Shown here piece after piece: positions 10,232-19,002 of a stretch of 57,104 nt of DNA. A program made the translations under genes and the position numbers. The DNA comes from Pseudomonadota bacterium (GTDB lineage: Bacteria; Pseudomonadota; Gammaproteobacteria; Burkholderiales; Burkholderiaceae_C). The notes beneath the pieces were generated by a model. The model was not told the origin of the DNA, did not search any database, and saw nothing but the letters and a program-made list of their open reading frames with translations. Position 1 is the stretch's first letter. Every line of letters starts with the position of its first letter. The stretch spans positions 1 to 57,104 of the forward strand of contig JAUNUR010000015.1 of assembly GCA_030538085.1 (NCBI GenBank), given 5' to 3'.

Positions 10232-13200
10232 TTACATGCTGCGCCGATATTGCCCGCCCACCTCGAACAGCGCGTTGGTGATCTGCCCCAGCGAGCACAC
10301 GCGCACGGCGTCCATCAGCACGGCAAACACGTTCTGGTTGTCGATCACGGCCTGTTGCAGGCGGGCGAGCTGCTTGGGCGATTCGGTCGCGTGGCGCTGG
10401 TGGAACTCGGCCAGGCGCCCCAGCTGGCTCTGCTTCTCATCCTCGGTCGAGCGCGCCAGCTCCAGGCTTTCCAGCACCTCGTCGCCGTGCGGGTTGCGGA
10501 AGGTGTTGACGCCGATGATGGGGTACTCGCCGGTGTGCTTGAGCATCTCGTAGTGCATGCTCTCTTCCTGGATCTTGCTGCGCTGGTAGCCGGTCTCCAT
10601 CGCGCCCAGCACGCCGCCGCGGTCGGCGATCTTCTCGAACTCGGCCAGCACGGCCTCCTCAACTAATTCCGTCAGCTCCTCGATGATGAAGGCGCCCTGG
10701 TTGGGGTTTTCGTTCTTCGCCAGGCCCCACTCGCGGTTGATGATGAGTTGGATCGCCATCGCGCGGCGCACGCTGTCCTCGGTGGGCGTGGTGATGGCCT
10801 CGTCGAAGGCGTTGGTGTGCAGGCTGTTGCAGTTGTCGTAGATGGCGATCAGCGCCTGCAGCGTGGTGCGGATGTCGTTGAACTGGATCTCCTGCGCGTG
10901 CAGGCTGCGGCCACTGGTCTGGATGTGGTACTTCAGCTTCTGGGACCGTTCGTTGGCGCCGTACTTCTCCTTCATCGCCACGGCCCAGATGCGGCGCGCT
11001 ACGCGGCCCATCACGGTGTACTCCGGGTCCATGCCGTTGCTGAAGAAGAAGCTCAGGTTGGGCGCGAAGTCGTCGATGTGCATGCCGCGCGCCAAGTACG
11101 CCTCGACCAGCGTGAAGCCGTTGCTGAGCGTGAAGGCGAGCTGGCTGATCGGGTTGGCGCCCGCCTCGGCGATGTGGTAGCCGCTGATCGACACCGAGTA
11201 GAAATTGCGCACGTTGTGGTGCACGAAATACTCGGCGATGTCGCCCATGACCTTCAGGCTGAACTCGGTCGAGAAGATGCAGGTGTTCTGGCCCTGGTCT
11301 TCCTTCAGGATGTCGGCCTGTACGGTGCCGCGCACGTTGGCGAGCGTCCATTCGCGGATCTTCTCGGCTTCGGTATCCGTCGCTTCACGGCCGTTATCCA
11401 GCTTGAACTTCTCCAGCTGCTGGTCGATGGCGGCGTTCATGAACATCGCCAGGATCGACGGCGCCGGGCCGTTGATCGTCATGCTCACGCTGGTGGCGGG
11501 GTGGCACAGGTCGAACCCTGAGTACAGCACCTTCAGGTCATCCAGCGTGGCGATGCTGACGCCCGAGTTGCCGACCTTGCCGTAGATGTCGGGGCGCGGA
11601 TCGGGGTCGTTGCCATACAGCGTGACCGAGTCGAAGGCGGTCGAGAGGCGCTTGGCCGGCATGCCTTCGCTGAGCAGCTTGAAGCGCCGGTTGGTGCGGA
11701 AGGCGTCGCCTTCGCCCGCGAACATGCGCGTGGGGTCTTCGCCCTCGCGCTTGAAGGCGAAGGTGCCGGCGGTGTAGGGGTAGCTGCCGGGCACGTTGTC
11801 CAGCATCAGCCACTTGACGATCTCGCCGTGGTCCACGAACTGGGGCAGCACGACCTTGCGGATGGTGGTGCCGCTGAGCGACTGGGTGGTCAGCGCGGTG
11901 CGGATTTCCTTGTCGCGGATCTTCACCACGTACTCGTCGCCGGCGTAGGCCTTCTGCATGTCGGGCCACTGCTCGATCAGCTTGGCGGCGTCGCGGTCCA
12001 CCTTCTCGGCGCGCTGGTCGGCCAGCGCCAGCACGGTGGCGCGGGCGCCATGCTCGCCGGTTTTGCTGGGGTCGTCTTCGGCCAGCATGCGCGCGGTTTC
12101 GCGCAATTGCTGCACCTCGCGCGCCAGCCGGGCCTGCTGGCGCACGCGCGCCTTGTAGCCGCGCACGGCGCTGCTGATCTCGGCGAGATACCGCGTGCGT
12201 GCCGGCGGCACGATGGGGGTCTGGTTGGTGCTGTGGCGCACGTTCACCAGCGGCAGGCGGCCTTCCTTGAGCGGCAGGCCAAACTCGCCCAGGCGCAGCT
12301 TGATGGCCTGGTACAGGGCCGTGACGCCGTCGTCGTTGAAGCGCGCGGCCTGGGTGCCGAACACGGGCATCTCGTCGGGCTTTTTGCCGAAGGCCTCGCG
12401 GTTGCGCTGCACTTGCTTGGCGACGTCGCGCAGCGCGTCGGCGGCGCCCTTGCGATCGAACTTGTTGATGGCCACGAACTCGGCGAAGTCGAGCATGTCG
12501 ATCTTCTCCAACTGGCTGGCGGCGCCGTATTCGGGCGTCATCACGTACATCGGCACGTCGACGAAGGGCACGATGGCCGCGTCGCCCTGGCCGATGCCGG
12601 AGGTTTCGACGATCACCAGATCGAACCCAGCTACCTTGCACGCGGCGATCACGTCGGGCAGGGCGGCGCTGATCTCGCTGCCGGTGTCGCGCGTGGCGAG
12701 CGAGCGCATGAAAACACGGCTTTGTCCGTTCCACGGCCCAATCGCATTCATGCGGATGCGGTCACCCAGCAGCGCGCCGCCCGACTTGCGGCGGCTGGGG
12801 TCGATGCTGACCACGGCCACGCGCAGGCTGTCGTCCTGGTCCAGGCGCAGGCGGCGGATCAGCTCGTCGGTCAGGCTCGACTTGCCAGCGCCGCCGGTGC
12901 CGGTGATGCCCAGCACGGGTGTCTTTTTGTCAGTGGCCGCGGCCTGCACGGTCTTGACCAGTTCGGCGTCGGCCTGGCCGTTTTCCAGCGCCGTGATCAG
13001 TTGCGCCAGCGCGCGCCAGGCGGCTTCGGTCTGGCCCTGGATGGCTTCGATCTGCTTCGGCGCATAGCTGGACAAATCCTTGTCGCAGCGCATCACCATC
13101 TCGCCGATCATCCCCTGCAGGCCCATGCGCTGGCCGTCCTCGGGGCTGTAGATGCGGCCCACGCCGTAGCTTTGCAGCTCGCGAATCTCGGCTGGCACGA

Positions 13201-13534
13201 TCACGCCGCCACCACCACCGAACACCTGGATGTGCTCGCCGCCACGGCTTTTCAGCAGATCGACCATGTACTTGAAGTACTCCACGTGGCCGCCCTGGTA
13301 GCTGCTGATGGCGATGCCCTGGGCGTCTTCCTGCAGCGCGGCGGTCACCACCTCGTCCACGCTGCGGTTGTGCCCCAGGTGGATCACCTCGGCGCCCATG
13401 CTTTGCAGAATGCGCCGCATGATGTTGATGGCCGCGTCGTGGCCGTCGAACAGCGAGGCGGCGGTGACGAAGCGCACCTTGTGCGTGGGCCGGTATTCGG
13501 CCAGGGCCTTGAACTCGGCGGACAGGTCGGTCAT
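10232..13534 (-). CDS. icmF: Fused isobutyryl-CoA mutase / G-protein chaperone
   Basis: Adenosylcobalamin-dependent acyl-CoA mutase that interconverts isobutyryl-CoA and n-butyryl-CoA (related forms use isovaleryl/pivalyl-CoA), fused to its own GTPase chaperone. Over 1,100 residues the domains are a B12-binding domain (FDGHDAA, base-off His near residue 32), a MeaI-type G domain with Walker [10 protein letters not shown] near residue 210 and NKFD, a linker, then the TIM-barrel mutase domain (about 550-1090). The order is that of IcmF, not of methylmalonyl-CoA mutase. A good Shine-Dalgarno sequence (AAGGAGAC) precedes the ATG. It is flanked on both sides by members of the same repeat family. 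Confidence 0.95.
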   Translation of the reverse strand: MTDLSAEFKALAEYRPTHKVRFVTAASLFDGHDAAINIMRRILQSMGAEVIHLGHNRSVDEVVTAALQEDAQGIAISSYQGGHVEYFKYMVDLLKSRGGEHIQVFGGGGGVIVPAEIRELQSYGVGRIYSPEDGQRMGLQGMIGEMVMRCDKDLSSYAPKQIEAIQGQTEAAWRALAQLITALENGQADAELVKTVQAAATDKKTPVLGITGTGGAGKSSLTDELIRRLRLDQDDSLRVAVVSIDPSRRKSGGALLGDRIRMNAIGPWNGQSRVFMRSLATRDTGSEISAALPDVIAACKVAGFDLVIVETSGIGQGDAAIVPFVDVPMYVMTPEYGAASQLEKIDMLDFAEFVAINKFDRKGAADALRDVAKQVQRNREAFGKKPDEMPVFGTQAARFNDDGVTALYQAIKLRLGEFGLPLKEGRLPLVNVRHSTNQTPIVPPARTRYLAEISSAVRGYKARVRQQARLAREVQQLRETARMLAEDDPSKTGEHGARATVLALADQRAEKVDRDAAKLIEQWPDMQKAYAGDEYVVKIRDKEIRTALTTQSLSGTTIRKVVLPQFVDHGEIVKWLMLDNVPGSYPYTAGTFAFKREGEDPTRMFAGEGDAFRTNRRFKLLSEGMPAKRLSTAFDSVTLYGNDPDPRPDIYGKVGNSGVSIATLDDLKVLYSGFDLCHPATSVSMTINGPAPSILAMFMNAAIDQQLEKFKLDNGREATDTEAEKIREWTLANVRGTVQADILKEDQGQNTCIFSTEFSLKVMGDIAEYFVHHNVRNFYSVSISGYHIAEAGANPISQLAFTLSNGFTLVEAYLARGMHIDDFAPNLSFFFSNGMDPEYTVMGRVARRIWAVAMKEKYGANERSQKLKYHIQTSGRSLHAQEIQFNDIRTTLQALIAIYDNCNSLHTNAFDEAITTPTEDSVRRAMAIQLIINREWGLAKNENPNQGAFIIEELTELVEEAVLAEFEKIADRGGVLGAMETGYQRSKIQEESMHYEMLKHTGEYPIIGVNTFRNPHGDEVLESLELARSTEDEKQSQLGRLAEFHQRHATESPKQLARLQQAVIDNQNVFAVLMDAVRVCSLGQITNALFEVGGQYRRSM

Positions 13535-13576
13535 GGTTTGTCTCCTTGTGTATCGAATCAGATCATTGCCGCGACC

Positions 13577-13685
13577 GATGACGACATGACGGAATGACTT
13601 CGGCCCGCGGCCTTCAATGAAAGGCGTGGCGCGGGTTCGTCATTTCGTCATCGCCGCCGCGCAGCGGCGCGGTCATTCCGTCAAT
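13577..13685 (+). repeat. Composite inverted repeat, copy B
   Basis: Same layout as copy A (ATGAC..AATGACTTCG, TTCAATGA, CGTCATTTCGTCAT, GC-rich hairpin, GGTCATTCCGTCA), but its units carry different spacer bases (GG/CC instead of A/T). It overlaps the last bases of the PPK2 gene, including its stop codon. Confidence 0.7.
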
Positions 13686-14523
13686 GCACGACCAGCCCAT
13701 TCAGTTGTGGGTCATCAGGCGGGTAGCGCAGCTTCAGTGCTTTCAGCTTGTCGCGCACCAGGGTGGCGATCATCAGGTTACGGTGCGTCTTGCTGTCGGC
13801 GGGCACCACGGTCCACGGCGCCCACTCGGTGGAGGTGGCGCGCAGCAGCTTGTCGTAGGCCTGCTGGTACTCGCTCCATTGCTTGCGCACTTCCAGGTCG
13901 CCCATGCTGAACTTCCAGTGCTTGGTGGGGTCGTCGATGCGCTCCTGCAGGCGCTGGCGCTGCTCCTCAAAGCTGATGTGCAGCATGAACTTCATGATCA
14001 CGGTGCCGGTTTCGCTCAGCATGCGCTCGAAGTCGTTGATGTGGGCGTAGCGCTGCTCGGTCTGCTTCTTGTCGATCCAGCCATTGACCACCGGCACCAG
14101 CACGTCTTCGTAATGACTGCGGTTGTGGATCATGAACTCGCCCGCCGCCGGCACCTGCTGGTGAATGCGCCACAGGTAGTCGTGGCTGCGCTCCAGCGTG
14201 CTGGGCGCCTTCCAGCCGTGGGTGCGCACGCCCAGCGGGCTGGTTTCCTTGAACACGGCGCGGATGGTGCCGTCCTTGCCGGCGGTGTCGGTGCCCTGCA
14301 GCAGCACCAGCAGCTTGAAGCGGCCATCGGCATAGAACACGTCCTGCAGCGCGTCGATCTCGCTCGCCAGTTCGGCCACGCGGGCCTTGTCGGCACTCTT
14401 GTCGCCATTGCCGTAGGGCTTGGCGCCAGGGTCGCGGTCTTTCAGTGCAAAACCCTTGCCGCCGATGGGTACCCGCCAATGTTCAAGCGCGGACTTTGCC
14501 CCGACATCGTTCTTTTTTGCCAT
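13681..14523 (-). CDS. Polyphosphate kinase 2 family protein
   Basis: Transfers phosphate between polyphosphate and nucleotides (PPK2 family). The 280-residue protein has the Walker A-like loop LQGTDTAGKDGTIR near residue 75, the second signature NRSHYEDVLVP near residue 134, a lid region rich in Arg/Lys (EEQRQRLQERIDDPTKHWKF), and the C-terminal WAPWTVVPADSKTHRNL typical of class III-like single-domain PPK2. Nucleotide preference cannot be read from this. GGGGA lies about 9 nt before the ATG. It is divergent from the persulfide dioxygenase gene. Confidence 0.92.
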   Translation of the reverse strand: MAKKNDVGAKSALEHWRVPIGGKGFALKDRDPGAKPYGNGDKSADKARVAELASEIDALQDVFYADGRFKLLVLLQGTDTAGKDGTIRAVFKETSPLGVRTHGWKAPSTLERSHDYLWRIHQQVPAAGEFMIHNRSHYEDVLVPVVNGWIDKKQTEQRYAHINDFERMLSETGTVIMKFMLHISFEEQRQRLQERIDDPTKHWKFSMGDLEVRKQWSEYQQAYDKLLRATSTEWAPWTVVPADSKTHRNLMIATLVRDKLKALKLRYPPDDPQLNGLVVH

Positions 14524-14543
14524 GCCGATGATCCCCTGTCAGG

Positions 14544-14570
14544 TTGACGTTTACGTAAACGTTAGATTAT
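14544..14570 (+). promoter_or_regulatory. 16-bp perfect palindrome inside a promoter-like stretch, MerR/LiuR-like operator candidate
   Basis: ACGTTTACGTAAACGT at 14547-14562 is a perfect palindrome. It follows a TTGACG hexamer (14544-14549) and precedes GATTAT (14565-14570), so it would lie between -35 and -10. MerR-family regulators such as LiuR of proteobacterial branched-chain amino acid catabolism bind sites of this general look. Regulator and target direction are inferred. Confidence 0.5.
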
Positions 14571-14696
14571 GGAGGGCGCGCATCCAAAAGACCAGCGCCC
14601 AGCGCCGCGAAGCCGGTGCGTGGCGCCATTTTGCTCCGGTCACGGCGCGGCACCGGGATGGCCCTGGCGGCGCCTGCCGCGTGCTTCATGCCCGCA

Positions 14697-14702
14697 TAAA
14701 CT
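14697..14702 (+). promoter_or_regulatory. Candidate leaderless -10 (TAAACT) of the persulfide dioxygenase gene
   Basis: TAAACT ends 6 nt before the ATG at 14709 and no Shine-Dalgarno sequence is present. It fits the TANNNT-N6-8-ATG pattern seen at other genes in this window. Confidence 0.35.
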
Positions 14703-14708
14703 GCGCGC

Positions 14709-15893
14709 ATGAACCCTACGCAGCTTTTCGACCCGGTATCCAGTACCTACACCTACATCCTGTTCGACGAGGATTCGCGCGAGGCGGTCATCATCGACCC
14801 CGTGGACGTGCAGCTTCAGCGCGATCTGGCCGTGCTGGAGCGCCTGAACCTGCGCCTGATCTGGGCGCTGGAGACGCACGCGCACGCCGATCACATCACC
14901 AGCGCCGCCATGCTGGCCGAGCTGACCGGCGCGCGCACCGCCGCGCCAGCGGGGTGCGACATCGGCACCGCCGCCGTGCAGCTGAAGGCGGGTGATGCGG
15001 TGCGTTTCGGTCGCGAGCAGTTGCGGGTGCTGCACACACCCGGCCACACGGCGGGCAGCGCGTGTTTTTACTGGCAGCGCGCCCCGCATCCGCACGAAGA
15101 GCTGTCGAGTGAGGCCGCTCAGGCGCCGCTGGGGCACCGGATGCGGCCTGACCAGCGCCACGACGACCGCCACGTGTTCACCGGCGACACGCTGCTGATC
15201 CAGGGGTGTGGCCGCACCGATTTCCAATCAGGCGACGCCGGTGCGCTGTACGACAGCATCACCACCCAGCTGTTCACCCTGCCCGACACCACCATCGTCT
15301 GGCCCTGCCACGACTACCACGGCCGTACCCAGTCCACCATTGGCGTGGAGAAGGCCACCAACCCGCGCCTGGCGGGCAAATCACGCGACGAATTCATCGC
15401 GCTGATGGACGCGCTGGACCTGCCCAAGCCACGCCGGATCGACGAGGCCGTGCCGGCCAACCAGCGCTCGGGCCTGCGACAGGACGCTGGCGGCGGGAAC
15501 GGCGCCAGCGATGTCCGCTCCGTCACGCCGCAACAGGCCCATGAATGGGTGCAGGCCGGTGATGCCGTATTGGTGGACGTGCGCACCGACGCCGAGCGCG
15601 AGTGGGTCGGCTTCGTGCCCGGCGCGCTGGCCGTGGCCTGGAAGCAATGGCCCGGCATGACGATCAATCCCGAATTCGACCGCGCCATCCGCGAGGCCGC
15701 CGAGGGTGGTCGGCGCCTGGTGCTGCTGTGCCGCAGTGGCGTGCGCTCCGCCGCCGCTGCACAGCGCGCCACGGAACTGGGCCTGACGGCCTACAGCATC
15801 ACGGGTGGCTTCGAGGGCGAGCTGGACGAGCATGCCCAGCGCGGTCACAAGAACGGCTGGCGCCATGCGGGCCTGCCGTGGCGGCAGAATTGA
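14709..15893 (+). CDS. Persulfide dioxygenase-rhodanese fusion
   Basis: Bifunctional sulfur enzyme. The N-terminal metallo-beta-lactamase fold (about residues 1-250) is ETHE1-like, with HAHADH at 57-62, TPGHT with His113 and FTGDTLL. It would oxidise glutathione persulfide to sulfite using one non-haem iron. The C-terminal rhodanese domain (about 275-390) keeps the catalytic loop CRSGVRS. Fusions of this type (PRF) are known from Burkholderia. An unusual insertion, rich in acidic and His residues, lies between TAGSACFYW and HVFTGD. The gene is divergent from PPK2 and followed by a structured repeat. Role: clearing sulfide-derived persulfides. Confidence 0.92.
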   Translation: MNPTQLFDPVSSTYTYILFDEDSREAVIIDPVDVQLQRDLAVLERLNLRLIWALETHAHADHITSAAMLAELTGARTAAPAGCDIGTAAVQLKAGDAVRFGREQLRVLHTPGHTAGSACFYWQRAPHPHEELSSEAAQAPLGHRMRPDQRHDDRHVFTGDTLLIQGCGRTDFQSGDAGALYDSITTQLFTLPDTTIVWPCHDYHGRTQSTIGVEKATNPRLAGKSRDEFIALMDALDLPKPRRIDEAVPANQRSGLRQDAGGGNGASDVRSVTPQQAHEWVQAGDAVLVDVRTDAEREWVGFVPGALAVAWKQWPGMTINPEFDRAIREAAEGGRRLVLLCRSGVRSAAAAQRATELGLTAYSITGGFEGELDEHAQRGHKNGWRHAGLPWRQN

Positions 15894-15895
15894 CG

Positions 15896-15990
15896 CCCCC
15901 TGAGGCGCCTGCGGCGCCGTCCCCCTGAGGGGGACAACACCAGTGGCCGGGGAGACCCCGGCCACGGTGTTCTTGCATGGCCTGCTCCGC
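15896..15990 (+). repeat. Structured hairpin element, copy 1
   Basis: CCCCCTGAGGCGCC is followed by a perfect hairpin TCCCCC-TGA-GGGGGA and then a long hairpin: AACACC, bulged A, GTGGCCGGGG, loop AGA, CCCCGGCCAC, GGTGTT (15936-15971), ending in TGGCCTGCTCCGCGGCC. Copy 2 at 49345-49455 keeps the structure with paired base changes. It may act as a transcription terminator or RNA-processing signal for the convergent genes either side. Confidence 0.75.
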
Positions 15991-16064
15991 GGCCTTGGCA
16001 GCGGCTTGCTGCGCAGCCGGGTTGTTGAGGTGGCCTCCGTTGCAGCAAGGACAAGGACGCGCGC

Positions 16065-17342
16065 CTATTCCTTCCGGCTGATGCGCGCGCCCAGGGCCAG
16101 CAGCTTTTGCTCCACCTGCTCGTAGCCGCGGTCGATCATGTTGGCGTTCTGCACTTCCGACTTGCCTTCCGCGCACAGGGCGGCGCCCAGCAGCGCCATG
16201 CCGGCACGAATGTCGGGCGAGGGCAGGCGCGTGCCGCGCAGGCGCGCGGGGCCGCTGATGACCACGCGGTGCGGATCGCACACGACGGCCTGCGCGCCCA
16301 TGGCGATCAGACGGTCGACGAAATACAGGCGCGACTCGAACATCTTCTCGAAGAACAGCACGCTGCCTTCCACCTGCGTGGCCAGGGTGATCATGCAGCT
16401 CATCTGATCCGATGCGAACTGAGGCCAGGGGCCGTCGGCGATCACCGGCAACGCATTGCCCAGATCCTGCCGGATGCGGCGTGGCTGGTTGGCGCTCAGG
16501 TGGATGCTGTCGTGGCGCAGTTCGATGTGGATGCCCAGCGTTTCGAACACGCGATGGCACATCCAGTAGGCGGGTATGTCGGTATGGGTGACGGTGATTT
16601 CGCCGCCCGTGGCCGCCGCCAGCGCCAGGTACGAGGCGGCCTCGACATGGTCGTGGCACACCGTGTGGGTGGCGCCATGCAGCTGCGACACGCCGGTCAC
16701 CTGCAACTGGTTGGTGCCGATGCCGGAGATGCGCGCGCCCATGGCGTTGAGCATGTGGGCCAGGTCCTGCACGTGCGGCTCGCAGGCGGCGTTGCGGATC
16801 AGTGTGTCGCCCTCGGCCACGGCGGCGGCCATCAGGATGTGTTCGGTGGCGGTGACGGAAGGCTCGTCGAAGAACAGCTCGCAGCCCTTCAGCCGCCCCG
16901 GCAGCCGGAAGTCGTAATGGCCGTTGACCTCGATCTGGGCGCCCAGCTTGCGCAGTCCGTAGAAATGCGTGTCCAGCCGGCGCCGGCCAATCACGTCGCC
17001 GCCCGGCGGGAACAGCGTGGCCTGGCCCAGCCGGTACAACAACGGTGCCACGCAAAGAATGGACGTGCGCACCTTGTCGCACAAGGCCTGGCTGATGGTG
17101 GCGGTGTCGACCCGCGCCACCCGCAGGCGCACGCTCTGACCATCGCGCTCCACCGTGCCGCCGATGTGCTCGATGATTTCCAGCATGTGCCGCACGTCGC
17201 GGATATCGGGCACGTTGTGCAGCACCAGTTCCTGGTCGGTCAGGATCGCGGCGGCGATCATGGGCAGCACGGCGTTCTTGTTGCCCGAGGCGCGCACGGT
17301 TCCCTTCAGCGGAACGCCGCCTTCAATCACAAAAGTGCTCAT
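16065..17342 (-). CDS. murA: UDP-N-acetylglucosamine 1-carboxyvinyltransferase homologue with Asp at the catalytic Cys position
   Basis: Transfers enolpyruvate to UDP-GlcNAc, the first committed step of peptidoglycan synthesis. From ATG 17342 the protein has 425 residues, normal for MurA. Lys22 and Asn23 of SGNKNAVLP are conserved, as is the catalytic Asp region FASDQMSC. The active-site loop reads PPGGDVIGRRRLD, so Asp116 replaces the usual Cys115, the change that makes mycobacterial and chlamydial MurA insensitive to fosfomycin. The isolated position, not next to hisG or bolA-type neighbours, suggests it could be a second paralogue. An in-frame upstream extension to 17462 is not supported. 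Confidence 0.88.
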   Translation of the reverse strand: MSTFVIEGGVPLKGTVRASGNKNAVLPMIAAAILTDQELVLHNVPDIRDVRHMLEIIEHIGGTVERDGQSVRLRVARVDTATISQALCDKVRTSILCVAPLLYRLGQATLFPPGGDVIGRRRLDTHFYGLRKLGAQIEVNGHYDFRLPGRLKGCELFFDEPSVTATEHILMAAAVAEGDTLIRNAACEPHVQDLAHMLNAMGARISGIGTNQLQVTGVSQLHGATHTVCHDHVEAASYLALAAATGGEITVTHTDIPAYWMCHRVFETLGIHIELRHDSIHLSANQPRRIRQDLGNALPVIADGPWPQFASDQMSCMITLATQVEGSVLFFEKMFESRLYFVDRLIAMGAQAVVCDPHRVVISGPARLRGTRLPSPDIRAGMALLGAALCAEGKSEVQNANMIDRGYEQVEQKLLALGARISRKE

Positions 17343-17450
17343 CGTTTTTTCGGTTCCGGGTGAGTCTGGCTGCGGCGCAGCCCCCTGGATTGTCGCGCCT
17401 GTCGCGCACCTTGGCGGTTGCCCGCCCGTCGATCCGAGCTGGCGCCCAAA

Positions 17451-17480
17451 CGGCAAAGGCACCCGAAGGTGCCTTTGCCG
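17451..17480. terminator. Strong 13-bp hairpin between murA and the LysM gene
   Basis: CGGCAAAGGCACC, loop CGAA, GGTGCCTTTGCCG. It has a perfect stem but lacks a separate T-run, so terminator function for the LysM gene (minus strand) is only likely. Confidence 0.5.
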
Positions 17481-17493
17481 TGATTGACATCGC

Positions 17494-17536
17494 CATCAAG
17501 CGCCTGCCGCGCAGGCGCTTGATGCTATCAATATCA
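17494..17536 (-). repeat. Dispersed GATAGC-type repeat, copy 3, starting at the LysM-gene stop codon
   Basis: On the minus strand TGATATTGATAGC follows from the LysM-gene stop and runs into a 14-bp stem (CATCAAGCGCCTGC / GCAGGCGCTTGATG at 17494-17524). The TATTGATAGC start links it to copies at 1797 and 8861; the rest is a longer, perfect hairpin. It may terminate the LysM transcript. Confidence 0.5.
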
Positions 17537-18016
17537 GAGTGCTGGAATGCGCAACTTCTGGCCGGGGTAGATCTTGTCGGGGTGGCTCAGCATGGGCTTG
17601 TTGGCCTCGAAGATCACCATGTACTTGTTGGCGTCGCCGTAGTACTTCTTGGAAATGGCGCTCAGCGTGTCGCCGCTCACCACGTCGTGGTACTGCGAAG
17701 CGGTGCCAGCGGGGTATTCCAGGTTGTTGTCCACGTCGGACACGCTGGCCACGTTACCAGCGGCCAGACCGGCCTTCTCGGCGGCTTCCTGGCTGGGGGC
17801 GGAACCGGTCAGCACGACCTTGCCGGAAGCGCCATCGAAAGTCACGCCCAGGCCCGACAGGCCCAGGTTCTGCTTCTCGATGTAGGTCTTGATGGCGTCG
17901 CCGGCCTTCTGGTTCAGCTCGGCCACGTTGGGCGCGCTGGAGGCAGCGGCCTGCTCGACTTCCTTGCCGCCGAACAGCTTTTCGCCGGCTTCCTTGATGA
18001 AACTGAACAATCCCAT
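17534..18016 (-). CDS. lysM: LysM/BON domain protein (YgaU/Kbp-like)
   Basis: Small soluble protein related to E. coli YgaU (Kbp), a potassium-binding stress protein. The 160 residues begin MGLFSFIKEAGEKLFG, the characteristic amphipathic N-terminus, followed by a BON domain (about 25-90, containing GLGVTFDGASGKVVLTGSAP) and a C-terminal LysM domain (about 105-158, HDVVSGDTLSAISKKYYGDA and PGQKLRIPAL). There is no signal peptide. The Shine-Dalgarno sequence AAGGAGA lies 5-6 nt before the ATG. Divergent from coaX. Confidence 0.92.
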   Translation of the reverse strand: MGLFSFIKEAGEKLFGGKEVEQAAASSAPNVAELNQKAGDAIKTYIEKQNLGLSGLGVTFDGASGKVVLTGSAPSQEAAEKAGLAAGNVASVSDVDNNLEYPAGTASQYHDVVSGDTLSAISKKYYGDANKYMVIFEANKPMLSHPDKIYPGQKLRIPAL

Positions 18017-18115
18017 TGCTTTCTCCTTGGTTGGTGGTCAGGGGAACATGCACTGTACCCCCATCGCGCGACGATCCGGAACGCGGCCCCTGAATCGGGT
18101 GTAGGACAAAGCCGC

Positions 18116-18121
18116 TATATT
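18116..18121 (+). promoter_or_regulatory. Candidate leaderless -10 (TATATT) of coaX
   Basis: TATATT ends 8 nt before the coaX ATG; there is no Shine-Dalgarno sequence between. Transcription would start at or next to the start codon. Confidence 0.45.
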
Positions 18122-18129
18122 CGCAGCTC

Positions 18130-18909
18130 ATGACCTTTCTGGCCATCGACGTCGGCAATACGCGCCTGAAGTGGACGCTGTACGAACAACCCGCCGTGGG
18201 CGCGCACATCGTGGCGCACGGGGCGGAGTTTCTGGAACAGATCGACCGCCTGGGTGAAAGCGCGTGGTCGCAGATTCCGGAGCCCTCGCGCATGCTGGGC
18301 TGCATCGTGGCCAGCCAGGCCGTGAAGCACCGCGTGCAAGAGCAGATGGAACAGTGGTCGGTCGAGCCGCGCTGGGTGGTGGCGGGCGAGTCGGAGGCAG
18401 GCCTGACCAATGGTTACGATTTTCCGCCCCGCCTGGGCGCCGACCGCTGGGTGGCCATGATCGGCGCGCGCCACCACATGCTGCGGCGCGGCCCGGCGCG
18501 GCCCATCATCCTGGTGATGGTGGGCACGGCGGTGACGGTGGAGGCCATCGACCAGTACGGGCGCTTTCTGGGCGGGCTGATCCTGCCCGGGCACGGCATC
18601 ATGCTGCGCGCGCTGGAGTCCGGCACCGCCGGTCTGCACGTGCCGACTGGCGACGTGGTGGAGTTCCCGACCAACACCAGCGACGCGCTGACCAGCGGCG
18701 GCACCTTCGCCATCGCCGGTGCCTGCGAGCGCATGTACCAGAACCTGTTTCGCCACTGCGACGCGCAGCCGCTGTGCCTGATGACGGGCGGCGCGGGCTG
18801 GAAAATGCTGCCGGCCATGACACGGCCCTATGAGCTGGTGGAAAGCCTGATCTTCGACGGCCTGCTGGTGATCGCGCAAGGCCGTGAAGCGCTGCACGGC
18901 GCGGATTGA
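18130..18909 (+). CDS. coaX: Type III pantothenate kinase
   Basis: Phosphorylates pantothenate at the first step of coenzyme A synthesis. The 259-residue protein has the ATP-site start DVGNTRLKW, the [11 protein letters not shown] motif that carries the catalytic Asp, [10 protein letters not shown] and [11 protein letters not shown], all typical of CoaX rather than of CoaA. It is not preceded by birA as in many beta-proteobacteria; its neighbour is the divergent LysM gene. The transcript may be leaderless. The stop codon lies within a small hairpin shared with the convergent amidohydrolase gene. Confidence 0.95.
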   Translation: MTFLAIDVGNTRLKWTLYEQPAVGAHIVAHGAEFLEQIDRLGESAWSQIPEPSRMLGCIVASQAVKHRVQEQMEQWSVEPRWVVAGESEAGLTNGYDFPPRLGADRWVAMIGARHHMLRRGPARPIILVMVGTAVTVEAIDQYGRFLGGLILPGHGIMLRALESGTAGLHVPTGDVVEFPTNTSDALTSGGTFAIAGACERMYQNLFRHCDAQPLCLMTGGAGWKMLPAMTRPYELVESLIFDGLLVIAQGREALHGAD

Positions 18910-18926
18910 ACGGTTTTTGCCGTTCA
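18907..18926. terminator. Hairpin at the coaX stop, possible terminator
   Basis: TGAACGG, loop TTTTTG, CCGTTCA; the coaX TGA is its first three bases. The stem is only 7 bp and no T-run follows, so function is uncertain. Confidence 0.3.
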
Positions 18927-19002
18927 GCCCATTGAATTTCCATGAGGCGCTGACGGGCGTGAACCGTCCGTCGCGGGCAAGCCAGCTTTTGCGGTGCGGG
19001 CG

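Noticed and set aside
10161-10280. Short frame encoding MAHSSFVMRRQPRSFVIVLN, also found at 50791-50850 on the other strand
   Set aside because: The identical peptide simply reflects the near-identical repeat copies A and D; there is no ribosome site and no conservation beyond the repeat.
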